Assembly: GCF_018457175.1 (NCBI RefSeq)
Contig: NZ_JAGFNU010000002.1
Coordinates: 337,129 to 401,128 of the forward strand
Reading direction: 5' to 3'
Origin: Pseudohalocynthiibacter aestuariivivens
GTDB taxonomy: Bacteria; Pseudomonadota; Alphaproteobacteria; Rhodobacterales; Rhodobacteraceae
Length of the DNA: 64,000 nucleotides
Shown here in pieces: positions 44,404 through 54,217 of this stretch. The notes beneath the pieces were generated by a model. It made no database searches and was not told the origin of the DNA. It was given only the letters and a program-made list of their open reading frames with translations. The position numbers were made by a program, and so were the translations under genes. Each line of letters starts with the position of its first letter. Position 1 is the first letter of the stretch.

Positions 44404-46112
44404 CAGACAACTTCCCCCCGTTTCACAGCATCTAATACTGAGTTTATCTCGTCATCGCTCAGGCCGTAGTCGTTCCTGGCAGCTTCAGGCGAAATATACC
44501 CTCTGGCAATATCCCTGCGAACCAGCGCGGGTGCACGTTCTTTTGCATTGCCGTACCCCGCCCCACCCGGAAACGCGAGCATGACCCGCCGCCCGTGTGG
44601 CACAAACTGCTTGCCTTTACCTTTCATCGGGGTGCCATCGTCCTGCGCTATTGTGGTCGGGCTTCCGTTTTCGCCGCCCTGACGGCCGCGCGCGGGGTGA
44701 TCTACCCGATCAAACATCGCCTGAAAGTCAAACTCGTGCCCTTCGGCTGCACCAACTTCCATGTACTGCCCCAAACCCCCGCGATACTTGCCTGCGCCAC
44801 CACTGCCGGGGCGTAGTTCTTTGCGCCATATGATGACGGGGCCTGTGTGTTCTGTCGCCTCGACCGGCATCGTCATGACACCTGAAGGAAAGGCAGTTGC
44901 ATTAAGCCCATCTGAAGTGGGGCGTGCCCCCGAACCACCTGAATTGAATGTTAAGACTTCTGCCCGGACGGCTGTATCTGGCGCCATCTCGTCAGTCCGC
45001 GGGCGAAGCGAAACCTGAAAATTACACAGGGTCCCTGCCCCTTCGGCCGGAACCGTATCTGGCAGAATCTTATCAAGTGCATCGTAGACCGTGTCGGGGA
45101 TCATATGACCGATCACATGCCGAAGCGCCACGGGTGCCGGATGAAGCGCGTTGACGATAGAATTCTCCGGGGCGGTCACCTCAAACGGTGCAAGCGAAGC
45201 CGCATTATTCGGAATTTCCGGCGCGACGGCGCATTTTAACGCGTAGCAGGCGTAGGCCTTGGTATAGACCAAAGGCACGTTAATCCCTTTCTTGTCTAAA
45301 CCCGACGTTCCGGTGAAATCACAAGTGATTTTGTCCGCAAAGATTTCGAGTTTCACCTTCAGATCAATCGGTTTGCTGTACCCGTCAATAGTCATCTCAC
45401 CCGTGGCCGACTCGCGCGGTAGCGCTGCAATCCGCTCAATCGTCGCGCGGTGTGAGTTTTCAAGAATAAATGCAACAATACCATTCAGGTCTGCTAAATC
45501 AAACTCAGTCATCATCTCGACAAGGCGGCGATGCCCAATCTCGTTACAGGTCGCAAGCGCGTAGATATCTCCGACAAGCTGATCGGGTTCGCGCACGTTG
45601 CCCCGAACAATTTTTATCAGTGTCTTGTCAACTTCGCCTTTGTTGGCGAATTTCATGATCGGGATGTAAAGCCCTTCTTCATAAACCGAAGCGGCATCCG
45701 CCCCAAAGCCCCGACCACCAATGTCAACGATATGCGCTGTGCAAGCAAAAAAACCAACGAGGCTACCTTTGTAAAAGGAAGGGGTAACTACCGTGATATC
45801 GTGCAGGTGGCCCGTACCCTCCCAAGGATCATTGGTGATATAAACGTCGCCTTCAAAGATGTTATCGCGACCAATTCGACGAATGAAATGCCCAACCGCA
45901 TCTGCCATGGCATTCACGTGACCGGGTGTCCCTGTAACCGCCTGCGCCAGCATCTGACCTTCTGTGTCATAAACACCAGCCGAAAGATCGCCCGCTTCGC
46001 GCACAGAAGTGGAAAAGGCCGTGCGAACAAGGGCCTGTGCCTGCTCTTCAACGACTGAAATCAGGCGGTTCCACATGACCTGATTCAAAACTGTTGTTGA
46101 TCTGTTTGTCAT
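44403..46112 (-). CDS. hyuB: Hydantoinase B/oxoprolinase family protein
   Basis: This 569-residue subunit pairs with the HyuA-type subunit encoded just upstream. The family carries out ATP-dependent ring opening of 5-oxoproline or hydantoins, and some members are carboxylases. Typical segments are NDPWEGTGHLHDITVVTP near residue 95 and AHIVDIGGRGFGADA, and the C-terminal GGSGARPTSDGLNATAFPSG and RPGSGGAGKYRGGLGQ. The start at 46112 lies nine bases from the HyuA stop. The stop overlaps the ATG of the FAD oxidoreductase. The exact substrate cannot be read from sequence. Confidence 0.92.
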   Translation of the reverse strand: MTNRSTTVLNQVMWNRLISVVEEQAQALVRTAFSTSVREAGDLSAGVYDTEGQMLAQAVTGTPGHVNAMADAVGHFIRRIGRDNIFEGDVYITNDPWEGTGHLHDITVVTPSFYKGSLVGFFACTAHIVDIGGRGFGADAASVYEEGLYIPIMKFANKGEVDKTLIKIVRGNVREPDQLVGDIYALATCNEIGHRRLVEMMTEFDLADLNGIVAFILENSHRATIERIAALPRESATGEMTIDGYSKPIDLKVKLEIFADKITCDFTGTSGLDKKGINVPLVYTKAYACYALKCAVAPEIPNNAASLAPFEVTAPENSIVNALHPAPVALRHVIGHMIPDTVYDALDKILPDTVPAEGAGTLCNFQVSLRPRTDEMAPDTAVRAEVLTFNSGGSGARPTSDGLNATAFPSGVMTMPVEATEHTGPVIIWRKELRPGSGGAGKYRGGLGQYMEVGAAEGHEFDFQAMFDRVDHPARGRQGGENGSPTTIAQDDGTPMKGKGKQFVPHGRRVMLAFPGGAGYGNAKERAPALVRRDIARGYISPEAARNDYGLSDDEINSVLDAVKRGEVV

Positions 46113-46121
46113 AGTATCCCT

Positions 46122-48200
46122 CTACGCTTTCGCGACAACATCAACACAACCATCAGGCTGCATGATTGCACGACGGCTGACCGGAAGGATGATCGTTGTC
46201 TCATCTTCCGTTATCGCGGACGGGCCTTCTGTCGTTTGCCCAGGTAGCATGTCTTTGCGCAAAACGACCGAAGCGTCGACCGTTTCCCCAAGTGCCGAAT
46301 CAAACATCCTGCGGCGGCTGTGGCTCTTTGCTTCTGAACCCTCTGCAGCCGCCTTGGTCACTGCGACTTTCATTGGCGGTGTTGTGGCGTTCACAGCCCA
46401 AACTGTAATTTCAACGTCCATACCTTCGACAGCACGACCAAACAGCGTCACATAGTCCTGTTCAAACAGATGCTGAAAGGTTTCCGCGTTTGGGTTCATG
46501 GCTTGCTCTTCAGTCAGGATGATTGGAATTTCCCAACCCTGACCCGTGTAACGCATGTAGACCTTGAACTCTGAAAGGATATCGGACTCTGCATCACAGG
46601 ATCGCACAAAGCTTCTGGCCTCGTTCTGTAAATCAGAAAGCAGCAATTTGATCACATCCGGCTGAAAATCCGATAGTTTCATATAGACGCTACGGTTCGC
46701 CTCAAAACTGAATGGTGCCCGAAGAAATCCGATCGCTGATCCAACGCCTGCCCCCGGTGGAACAAGCAACCGTTCAACACCCAGCTTTTCGCAAAGCCGG
46801 CCTGCGTGAAGCGGTGCTGCCCCGCCAAAGGCGATCATCGTGTAGTTCGCTAAATCTTCACCGTTTTCGACGGCATGCACACGCGCAGCGTTTGCCATGT
46901 TTTCATCAACAACCTCCGCGAGGCCAAAGGCCGCTGTTTGGGCATCCATATCCAGTGGTTCGCCAAGAACCTTTTCCAGCGCTGCCGCTGAACTGGCCAT
47001 GCTAAGCGAAATCGACCCCCCTGCAAAATTATCCGGATCAAGCTTTCCCAAAACAAGGTCTGCGTCCGTTACAGCGGGTTTGTCACCCCCTCGCCCGTAA
47101 CAGGCTGGCCCGGGCTCTGACCCGGCAGATTCCGGCCCGACACGGATTTGGTGCATCGCGTCAACATGCGCGAGCGAACCGCCGCCTGCCCCAATTTCCA
47201 CCATATCGATCACAGGGATCGAAATTGGCATACCGGACCCTTTCTTGAAACGGTAGGTCCTTGCCACTTCGAACACCCGGCTGGTTTTAGGGGTTTGGTT
47301 TTTGATCAGGCAAATCTTGGCTGTGGTGCCACCCATGTCAAAAGACAGAACCTTGTCCAGACCATATCGCGAGGCAATGTTCGCGGCAAAAACGGCGCCA
47401 CCTGCGGGGCCGGATTCAACAAGACGCACCGGAAATTCAGCGGCACTTTCAATTGAAATAATTCCGCCGCCCGAATGCATCAGGAAGATTGGGCATCTCA
47501 CACCCTGTTCCTGAAGACGCCCTTCCAGACGCCCCAGATAACTTTTCATCAAGGGTTTAATAAAAGCGTTGGCAACGACCGTGTTGAAACGCTCATATTC
47601 GCGCATCTGCGGGGATACTTCGCAGGACAATGACACCATAGTATTTGGCATTTTCTCAGCCAGAACGTCGCGGACAAGTTTTTCGTGCGTATCATTCAGA
47701 TAAGAATGGATCAGCCCAACCGCGATGCTTTCAAAGCCCGCTTCGCGGATTTCATCAACCAGCGCTTCAATGTCAGGACGGTTCAGAGGGATCAGAACTT
47801 CACCCTTCGCGCTGATGCGTTCCTTCAACGTGTATCGCGCCTGGCGCGGTAGCAACGGCTCCGGCAGGGTCAAATTCAGATCATATTGCTCAAAGCGAGA
47901 CTCTGTGCGCATCTCGATCACATCACGAAAGCCCTGCGTTGTGATCAGCGCAGTCTTTGCGCCGTGCCGCTCTATGAGGGCGTTTGTCGCAAGCGTCGTT
48001 CCGTGGATGATCTGCTTGATCGCTGAGGGATGGATACCCGCTTTATCGCAGACCTGCGTCAACCCATCGATGATCGCATCTTCGGGCGCGGTGTATGTCG
48101 TAAGAACCTTGGTTGAAAACTGTTTTTCGCCAACCTCGAGCATGACGTCGGTAAAGGTGCCGCCGATATCAACGCCCATACGTACTGATGGTTTTTTCAT
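46122..48200 (-). CDS. hyuA: Hydantoinase A/oxoprolinase family protein
   Basis: This 692-residue ATP-binding subunit has the ASKHA-type phosphate motifs GVDIGGTFTDVML (residues 9-21) and SFDMGGTTAKICLI (about 290), and HGTTLATNALIERHGA near 85. It is the first gene of a tightly packed minus-strand operon with HyuB, an FAD oxidoreductase, an aldolase and a dehydrogenase. The family includes 5-oxoprolinase, N-methylhydantoinase, acetone and acetophenone carboxylases. A LysR gene lies directly upstream on the same strand, and an interrupted palindrome in the gap may be its site. No transporter gene accompanies the operon in this window. Confidence 0.93.
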   Translation of the reverse strand: MKKPSVRMGVDIGGTFTDVMLEVGEKQFSTKVLTTYTAPEDAIIDGLTQVCDKAGIHPSAIKQIIHGTTLATNALIERHGAKTALITTQGFRDVIEMRTESRFEQYDLNLTLPEPLLPRQARYTLKERISAKGEVLIPLNRPDIEALVDEIREAGFESIAVGLIHSYLNDTHEKLVRDVLAEKMPNTMVSLSCEVSPQMREYERFNTVVANAFIKPLMKSYLGRLEGRLQEQGVRCPIFLMHSGGGIISIESAAEFPVRLVESGPAGGAVFAANIASRYGLDKVLSFDMGGTTAKICLIKNQTPKTSRVFEVARTYRFKKGSGMPISIPVIDMVEIGAGGGSLAHVDAMHQIRVGPESAGSEPGPACYGRGGDKPAVTDADLVLGKLDPDNFAGGSISLSMASSAAALEKVLGEPLDMDAQTAAFGLAEVVDENMANAARVHAVENGEDLANYTMIAFGGAAPLHAGRLCEKLGVERLLVPPGAGVGSAIGFLRAPFSFEANRSVYMKLSDFQPDVIKLLLSDLQNEARSFVRSCDAESDILSEFKVYMRYTGQGWEIPIILTEEQAMNPNAETFQHLFEQDYVTLFGRAVEGMDVEITVWAVNATTPPMKVAVTKAAAEGSEAKSHSRRRMFDSALGETVDASVVLRKDMLPGQTTEGPSAITEDETTIILPVSRRAIMQPDGCVDVVAKA

Positions 48201-48268
48201 TTACAGACTCACCCAGCTTTTCAAGAAGTGTATGCTTCAGGGTAAGACAGCTTTATAAATAAAATCCA

Positions 48269-48287
48269 ATTATTTTGTTGAATTAAT
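48269..48287. promoter_or_regulatory. Interrupted palindrome upstream of hyuA
   Basis: ATTANTT-N5-AANTAAT is symmetric over 19 bases and lies about 70 bases before the hyuA start codon. It contains a T-N11-A core of the kind used by LysR regulators, and the gene next to it encodes one. The sequence is AT-rich, so chance symmetry is possible. Confidence 0.4.
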
Positions 48288-48309
48288 AGGATAAGAAAAA
48301 TCTATCCTA
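48287..48309 (-). terminator. Hairpin at the end of the lysR gene
   Basis: TAGGATA and TATCCTA pair perfectly over seven bases around a nine-base loop, and the LysR stop codon lies inside the stem. On the minus strand only TTAATT follows, so it is a weak terminator; on the plus strand C and eight T follow, but no plus-strand gene precedes it. Confidence 0.4.
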
Positions 48310-49239
48310 CTTTTTTTTGTTCCTATGCTTTTTCTGTTCGAAGTCGTCGATGAATCTTGTCGCGACTTCGTTCGCAATACTCGCTGCTGTTGCAACGTAT
48401 TTTGGTGATTTCTTGGTATCATAACGCGCAAGGAAACGCAGGCTTTCGGGAACCCATTCATATTCGATCTGACAAAGCTCACCAGAAGCAAGTTCACCCG
48501 CGACCATAACTTCCGGCATCGTTGCGATGCCCATTCCGTTCATCGTCATGTGAAGGCACGCCGCAAGGTTGCTGGAGGGTACCAGACGCGCAGAAAGATC
48601 ATGGCGAGAGGCAAAATGTTCGGTGACTTCCAGAAAGGACTGCGTGTCGCGTGAATGGGTCAGAATCGGATAACTCGCCAGATCATTCATCGTGACACGC
48701 GTTTTGGAATTCAAACCTATCGCGGGCGAGGCGACCCAAATCATGGCGTAAGTTCCAAGGTCTTCGCTGCCGCTGGTCATACCTTTGAAAGGACCGTATT
48801 GCAGCGCGAGGTCAATCGAGCGTTCAAAAAGTTCTTTTTCCAGATTGACCGAAAGATCCACCGTCAGTTCAACGACAATTTTTGGAAATCGTTCTTTCAG
48901 GGTTTTAAGAAATTCGCGCAACCAAGTGTGCACGACCATTTCGGTAACACCTAGCCTTAGCACACCATCAAAAAGTGCTGCATTGTTTGAGGCCTCGATC
49001 ATATCTTCCGTGGCACGAAGTATGCGCCGCGCGTGTTCCAGCAATTCCTGACCTTTGGTTGTCAGTCGCACAGAGCCTGCGTCGCGTTCCATAAGTTTTA
49101 CTTTCAGAACGGCTTCCAGTGCTGAAATTCGTGCTGAAATATTTGGCTGCGTTGTGTTCAGTCTTTCGGCGGTTCTGCGAAAGCTTCCGAGATTGGCAAC
49201 CCAGACAAAGGTCTCAAGCTGTTTAAGGTTAAGCTGCAA
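48307..49239 (-). CDS. LysR-family transcriptional regulator
   Basis: This 310-residue regulator has an N-terminal helix-turn-helix near residues 17-40 (SFRRTAERLNTTQPNISARI) and a periplasmic-binding-like effector domain from about 90. The C-terminus is lysine-rich (KKHRNKKK), owing to an eight-A tract. It lies directly upstream of hyuA on the same strand, so it is the obvious candidate regulator of the HyuAB operon, with a possible site at 48269-48287. The effector is unknown. Confidence 0.9.
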   Translation of the reverse strand: MQLNLKQLETFVWVANLGSFRRTAERLNTTQPNISARISALEAVLKVKLMERDAGSVRLTTKGQELLEHARRILRATEDMIEASNNAALFDGVLRLGVTEMVVHTWLREFLKTLKERFPKIVVELTVDLSVNLEKELFERSIDLALQYGPFKGMTSGSEDLGTYAMIWVASPAIGLNSKTRVTMNDLASYPILTHSRDTQSFLEVTEHFASRHDLSARLVPSSNLAACLHMTMNGMGIATMPEVMVAGELASGELCQIEYEWVPESLRFLARYDTKKSPKYVATAASIANEVATRFIDDFEQKKHRNKKK

Positions 49240-49340
49240 AATACCGGTCCTTTGTGTTGCGGGTTCATGTCTCGCGACGAGATGGATAGGTATCCAGATA
49301 TAGCCCGCTTAAGCACGATTGCGCAGTTCGGTTCGCAACC

Positions 49341-50936
49341 TTACCCCTTCAGGATCAGGTCTGATGCTTTCTCGGCAATCATGATCGTTGGCGCATTGGT
49401 ATTGCCCGACGTGATTGTCGGCATGACTGACGCATCGACAATACGCAAGCCCCCGATACCGTGCACCCGCAGATCTGCATCGACGACAGCCTGCGTATCA
49501 CTTCCCATCTTGGCTGTTCCGACCGGGTGAAAAATGGTTGTCCCTATATCACCGGCTGCGCGCACCAGATCATCGTCATCATAATCCGGTCCGGGGCGCA
49601 TTTCTTCCGGGTGATATTTTTGAAATGGCGCTTGTGACACGATGTTACGGGTCAGGCGGATCGCCCGTGCGGCGACCAACCTGTCGCCTTCTGTTGACAG
49701 GTAGTTTGGCGCGATATGGGGATGCGCAAACGGGTCAGATGACTTCAGACGCACCTGCCCGCGGCTTTCTGGCCTTAGATGGCAAACGCTTGCGGTAAAT
49801 GCTGGAAAGGGGTCCAAATCCTCGCCAAACTTTGGCAAGGACAGCGGCTGAACGTGATATTCCAGATCCGGGGTTTCCAGCGATGCATCCGATTTTGCAA
49901 AGGCCCCAAGCTGACTGGGCGCCATCGACATTGGCCCGCTGCGCCAAAGCGCGTATTCGAGGCCAATCATCGCCTTCCCCCAAAGCGTGCTGGCCTTTTG
50001 GTTCAATGTCTTCACGCCACTTACGCGGTAGGCACATCGCAGTTGCAAGTGATCCTGAAGATTACCGCCTACACCCTCCAGATTATGCGCGACAGTGATC
50101 CCATGTTCCTTGAGATGCGCGGCTGGGCCAATGCCTGACAACATCATCAACTGCGGCGACCCGATCGCGCCAGCCGACAGGATCACCTCTGCGTTTGCGT
50201 TCGCAATGCAAGGCTGATCACCCTGCCTGAACCGGATACCGGTTACTTTTCGATCTGCCACAATCAGGCCTTCAGCTTGCGCATTTGTCAGGACAGTCAG
50301 GTTGTCCCGGCCTTTTGCAGGGCGCAAAAACGCCTTTGATGTGCTCCACCGCCAACCGCTGCGTTGATTGACCTTAAAATATCCCACACCTTCGTTGTTG
50401 CCACGGTTGAAATCGTCGGTGCGCGGTATGCCCGCGGCCTCGCTCGCATCAGCGAAGGCATCCAGAATTTCCCACGACAACCGCTGTTCTTCAACGCGCC
50501 ATTCCCCGCCCGCACCGTGCAGCTCATCTGCCCCGGCAAAATGATCTTCGGATTTCCTGAAATACGGCAAGACATCATCCCAACCCCAGCCAGTATTGCC
50601 AAGTTGTCGCCATCCGTCATAATCCCGCGCTTGCCCGCGCAAATACAGCATACCGTTGATCGACGAGCAGCCCCCGAGCAGGCGCCCACGCGGATACCCG
50701 ATGGAGCGGCCGTTCAAACCTTTTTCAGCCGCCGTTGAAAACATCCAGTCTGTTCGCGGATTGCCGATGCAGTAAAGATAGCCCACCGGGATATTAACCC
50801 AGATGTAGTTGTCGTTGCCCCCCGCTTCGAGCAACAAAACCTTGTTGCGCTTATTGGCGGAAAGCCTGTTGGCAACAACACATCCGGCGGAACCTGCCCC
50901 CACAACGATATAGTCGAATGATCCGAAGTCTTTCAT
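49341..50936 (-). CDS. GMC-family FAD oxidoreductase (choline dehydrogenase-like)
   Basis: This 531-residue flavoenzyme has the nucleotide motif YIVVGAGSAGCVVANRLS (residues 9-26), the GMC signature RGRLLGGCSSINGMLYLRG near 83 and a second signature near 265 (SAGAIGSPQLMMLSGIGP). The C-terminal catalytic His is in IFHPVGTAKMG and the Asn in SGNTNAPTIMIAEKA. It resembles BetA-type alcohol dehydrogenases, but no betaine aldehyde dehydrogenase or transporter is beside it, so choline is not implied. It sits 100 bases upstream of the LysR gene on the same strand. Confidence 0.92.
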   Translation of the reverse strand: MKDFGSFDYIVVGAGSAGCVVANRLSANKRNKVLLLEAGGNDNYIWVNIPVGYLYCIGNPRTDWMFSTAAEKGLNGRSIGYPRGRLLGGCSSINGMLYLRGQARDYDGWRQLGNTGWGWDDVLPYFRKSEDHFAGADELHGAGGEWRVEEQRLSWEILDAFADASEAAGIPRTDDFNRGNNEGVGYFKVNQRSGWRWSTSKAFLRPAKGRDNLTVLTNAQAEGLIVADRKVTGIRFRQGDQPCIANANAEVILSAGAIGSPQLMMLSGIGPAAHLKEHGITVAHNLEGVGGNLQDHLQLRCAYRVSGVKTLNQKASTLWGKAMIGLEYALWRSGPMSMAPSQLGAFAKSDASLETPDLEYHVQPLSLPKFGEDLDPFPAFTASVCHLRPESRGQVRLKSSDPFAHPHIAPNYLSTEGDRLVAARAIRLTRNIVSQAPFQKYHPEEMRPGPDYDDDDLVRAAGDIGTTIFHPVGTAKMGSDTQAVVDADLRVHGIGGLRIVDASVMPTITSGNTNAPTIMIAEKASDLILKG

Positions 50937-51105
50937 CCCGCCCAGCCTTTACATTTTACTGCACAAAGTTGGCACTGACCAATTTCTGCAACCAGAACGT
51001 CACCTCGCCTGAGTTTAAGCAAAGAACTGGAAAACCGGATGCAATTCAAGCTCAGACAACAAAAATAAATGTAAATTTCGAAAGGGTTAGCAAGACAGCG
51101 AAGGT

Positions 51106-52779
51106 TCAGCACGTTTCGCGACCCAATGCGCGACTTATAATGGCATCAGTATCGCACCCCTTCGGCAGCGTTCCGAAAGCGCCGCGATAGCCCGGGGCAA
51201 GACGAGACGCGCAAAACGCCTCTGCCACTTTAGTCGGAGCATGTTGGGTCAGCAAAGCGCCCTGCAGCGTCAACGCTATCATTTCCGTTATGGTGCGCAT
51301 CCGGCTTTCCATCGCGTCCCGGTCATCAAATTCTGCGCGCAAGCGATCAATCGCACTGTCAAGGTTCTGGTCATTGCCACGCGCCTTTTCCAACTCGTCT
51401 AAAAGTGCAGGAACCGCATCCGCCTCGCGCGTGATCGCGCGTAAAACATCCAGCGTGACAACATTTCCGGACCCCTCCCAGATGGAATTTAGCGGTGCTT
51501 CGCGATAGAGCCGCGGCATGATGCTTTCTTCGACATAACCGGGGCCGCCATGACATTCGAGCGCCTCTGCAACAAGACCGGGGCAGCGTTTGCAGTTCCA
51601 GTATTTAGCAACAGCCGTGCCAATTCTGGCCAACGCCCCTTCTGCGGTGTCACTTGCATGGTCCATCGCACGTGCAACACGCAGACCCAGCGCAAGTGCC
51701 GCCTCAACCTCTAGCGCCATATCTGCAAGCACGTTTTGCATAAGCGGTTGCTGAATAAGACGCTTTTGAAACGCACTGCGGTGTGTCGTGTGATGCAAAG
51801 CCTGCACAAGCGCCTGTCGCATCGTCCCTGCGGATGCCATTGCGCAATAGATACGGTTGCCGGTAACCATCTCTATGATGGTTTGAATGCCACGCCCTTC
51901 CTCGCCTAGCATTTCACCGTAAGTGTCCTGAAACTCCATCTCGGTTGAAGCGTTTGACTTGTTGCCAAGTTTGTCTTTCATTCTCTGAATGAACAGGTTG
52001 TTGCGCGTACCATCAGGCCGCCAGCGCGGAACAAGAAAGCAAGAGATGCTTGCGCTTTGTGTTTTTGCCAGCACCAGGAAAGCGTCACACATCGGTGCCG
52101 AACAAAAAAACTTGTGGCCCGTCAGCAAATACGCCTGACCTATGCCTTCTTCCCCGGCCGGCGCAGCAACGGTTGAATTGGCCCTTACGTCAGAGCCACC
52201 CTGTTTTTCCGTCATGAACATCCCGATCATCGCACCCGTTTTCTCGGGTGCCGGTATGTCGCGTGCGTCATAATCCGTCGACAGGATGCGCGGCATCCAT
52301 TCTGCTTTGATGGATGGGGTGGTGCGCAAGCTTGGTACCGCTGCATAGGTCATTGCCATTGGGCACATGACACCACCTTCGACCTGGCTGAACATATAGG
52401 TCAGCGCCGCCTGCCCCAGATGGCCGGCATTCCCCTCGTTATGCCATGCAAAATTATGCATCTGGGTCGAGACCGCAAGCTTCATCAGGTCGTGGTAGGC
52501 CGGGTGAAATTCAACCTGATTTATCCGCATCCCGTAGCGGTCGAATGCGCGAAGTTCTGGTCCGAAACGGTTTGCCTGATTGGCTTTTTCAAAGATTTCG
52601 TCCGCCCCGCACAACGACCCGACACGGGCCATGTGTTTCTCATGGGAACCACCGCCCTGAACGTCAAACCAGTCACGCAACGCAGTGTCATCCACCCAGA
52701 GACCCTGATCCCTCATATGTGGTGGCATATTCGTTACGTCATGTGTCGGCAGGCGTGAAATTGGATCGCGGGGTTTCAT
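51106..52779 (-). CDS. Acyl-CoA dehydrogenase family protein, AidB-like
   Basis: This 557-residue protein is longer than a standard acyl-CoA dehydrogenase and matches the AidB group, linked in E. coli to the adaptive response to alkylation, although its catalytic substrate is not settled. FAD-binding and fold segments are MTEKQGGSDVRAN near residue 195, MKDKLGNKSNASTEMEF near 268, and ECHGGPGYVEESIMPRLYREAP near 425, followed by the C-terminal helical extension. The start MKPRDPISRLPTHDVTN at 52779 fits the family. No alkylation-response genes are beside it. Confidence 0.9.
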   Translation of the reverse strand: MKPRDPISRLPTHDVTNMPPHMRDQGLWVDDTALRDWFDVQGGGSHEKHMARVGSLCGADEIFEKANQANRFGPELRAFDRYGMRINQVEFHPAYHDLMKLAVSTQMHNFAWHNEGNAGHLGQAALTYMFSQVEGGVMCPMAMTYAAVPSLRTTPSIKAEWMPRILSTDYDARDIPAPEKTGAMIGMFMTEKQGGSDVRANSTVAAPAGEEGIGQAYLLTGHKFFCSAPMCDAFLVLAKTQSASISCFLVPRWRPDGTRNNLFIQRMKDKLGNKSNASTEMEFQDTYGEMLGEEGRGIQTIIEMVTGNRIYCAMASAGTMRQALVQALHHTTHRSAFQKRLIQQPLMQNVLADMALEVEAALALGLRVARAMDHASDTAEGALARIGTAVAKYWNCKRCPGLVAEALECHGGPGYVEESIMPRLYREAPLNSIWEGSGNVVTLDVLRAITREADAVPALLDELEKARGNDQNLDSAIDRLRAEFDDRDAMESRMRTITEMIALTLQGALLTQHAPTKVAEAFCASRLAPGYRGAFGTLPKGCDTDAIISRALGRETC

Positions 52780-52917
52780 GATGGGTCCTCCCGCCAAAAG
52801 CTTAGCGGCTGCCCTGCCCTGTGATCAAATCAAATTCCACGCCTCATTTAAAAGTGTTCTGCACGCGTAAAACGCGCCAGAGCTTCTGACAGGTTTTTAA
52901 CTTGCTGCGCTGCACAT

Positions 52918-53553
52918 TCATATCCGAAAGACAGGCTGCAAAATTCGCGGAACCAAACCTTTGAAACGAAGCGGCGCATCGGTCGCCGCAAGGCAAATGC
53001 ACGGCGCGCCCGCATCAGCAATTGGTGTGTGCTCGAGGTCCTGATTAGCAACTTCCAGATCACCGACCCCGTAACGGCCGGTTTCGTCACTGAAACTTCC
53101 TTGCAGGACCAAAGTAAGTTCAAGTCCATTGTGGCTGTGATCAGGCACAGCCTGGCCCGGCGGAATAAACAGAAGCCTTACACTGCCATCCTGTCCCGCA
53201 CTCAGAATGCTCTGGCGCACCCCCATTCCAACGCGGCGCCATCGCGGTGCTGCACCTTTCAGTGCTTCCATTACTGGGCCCGGATAAACACCGGACCTTT
53301 CATAGACCGGTTTCTGCTTGAAAGGCGCATCCAACTGATCAAGTATCCTGACTTTCAGATCATCTGACACCGGTTCGTCAGGCAGGCTTTCCAGAATTGC
53401 TCCGCCTGCCGCATTATGCGCCTCAAGCCCTGCCCGGCACTCTGTACACAGCGAGATATGCGCAGCGACAACCAATGCAAATGGATGCACGAGCGACCCT
53501 GTCGCATAGGCTTGCAAAAGCGATTCAGGGATATGATGATTGATATCAGCCAT
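52918..53553 (-). CDS. chrR: Anti-sigma factor ChrR, cupin type
   Basis: This 211-residue zinc anti-sigma factor holds RpoE inactive until singlet oxygen or organic peroxide appears. The zinc site of the N-terminal domain is His6, His32, Cys36 and Cys39 (HISLCTEC), equivalent in spacing to the characterised Rhodobacter sphaeroides protein. The C-terminal cupin domain has metal ligands His139, His141, Glu145 (DHSHNGLEL) and His175. The ATG lies two bases after the rpoE stop, so the pair is co-transcribed from the RpoE-type promoter at 54218-54246. Confidence 0.95.
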   Translation of the reverse strand: MADINHHIPESLLQAYATGSLVHPFALVVAAHISLCTECRAGLEAHNAAGGAILESLPDEPVSDDLKVRILDQLDAPFKQKPVYERSGVYPGPVMEALKGAAPRWRRVGMGVRQSILSAGQDGSVRLLFIPPGQAVPDHSHNGLELTLVLQGSFSDETGRYGVGDLEVANQDLEHTPIADAGAPCICLAATDAPLRFKGLVPRILQPVFRI

Positions 53554-53555
53554 AA

Positions 53556-54116
53556 CTATCGTATCCCCCTTAACTCGTGTCGTAATTTTTCAAGGCCAAG
53601 CCGAATTCGGGACTTGATGGTCCCCAGTGGCAATCCGGTCAGCTCGCGAATATCTTGATGGGACAGTTCGCCCAGGTAAGCTTGTTCAATCATAGCGCGT
53701 TGCTCTGGTTTGAGGCGTGATATCGCCTTTTTAAGGTGTTCGGCTTCCTGTTCTACAGCGAGGATTTGACCTGCGTCGGGTTCATCTTCAACTTCGTAGT
53801 GCAGCTCTTCGGGAACCGGTTTGTTTTCTTTTCGCATGACGTCAATCTGGCGATTGCGAGCGATCTGGTAGATCCAGGCAGATACCTGTGCACGCTGCGG
53901 ATCAAACTGATCGGCCTTGCGCCAGACGGTCAACATGACGTCCTGTACGATATCTTCGACCTGTCCCCCTTTGGCACCTGACCTGATTGCAAACCCTTTC
54001 AGCCTTGGAGCAAAAAAATCGAACAAAGCAGCAAAAGCTGCCCTGTCCCGATTGTCACGAACAGCCAGCATCAATGTCGTCTGTTCGGAAAACTGGACAG
54101 TCGACTGATTAGACAC
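53556..54116 (-). CDS. rpoE: ECF sigma factor RpoE (ECF11 group)
   Basis: This protein of about 186 residues has sigma region 2 (ALFDFFAPRLKGFAIRSG, VWRKADQFDPQRAQVSAWIYQIARNR in part) and region 4 (LKPEQRAMIEQAYLGELSHQDI, LPLGTIKSRIRLGLEKLR in part). The GTG at 54116 is preferred: AAGGAC lies nine bases upstream, and the predicted transcription start near 54211 falls after the ATG at 54218 that would extend the frame. Partnered with ChrR, it belongs to the singlet-oxygen group. Its own promoter and that of the divergent lipid operon share one recognition pattern. Confidence 0.93.
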   Translation of the reverse strand: MSNQSTVQFSEQTTLMLAVRDNRDRAAFAALFDFFAPRLKGFAIRSGAKGGQVEDIVQDVMLTVWRKADQFDPQRAQVSAWIYQIARNRQIDVMRKENKPVPEELHYEVEDEPDAGQILAVEQEAEHLKKAISRLKPEQRAMIEQAYLGELSHQDIRELTGLPLGTIKSRIRLGLEKLRHELRGIR

Positions 54117-54217
54117 GTTTGCTTTGTCCTTATAAAGGCGAATACCCGCTTTATCCTCTAATATTTGAGGCCTGTATGCAGGTGGAGAAGGGTCATGTGT
54201 TAACGTCAGCATACACA

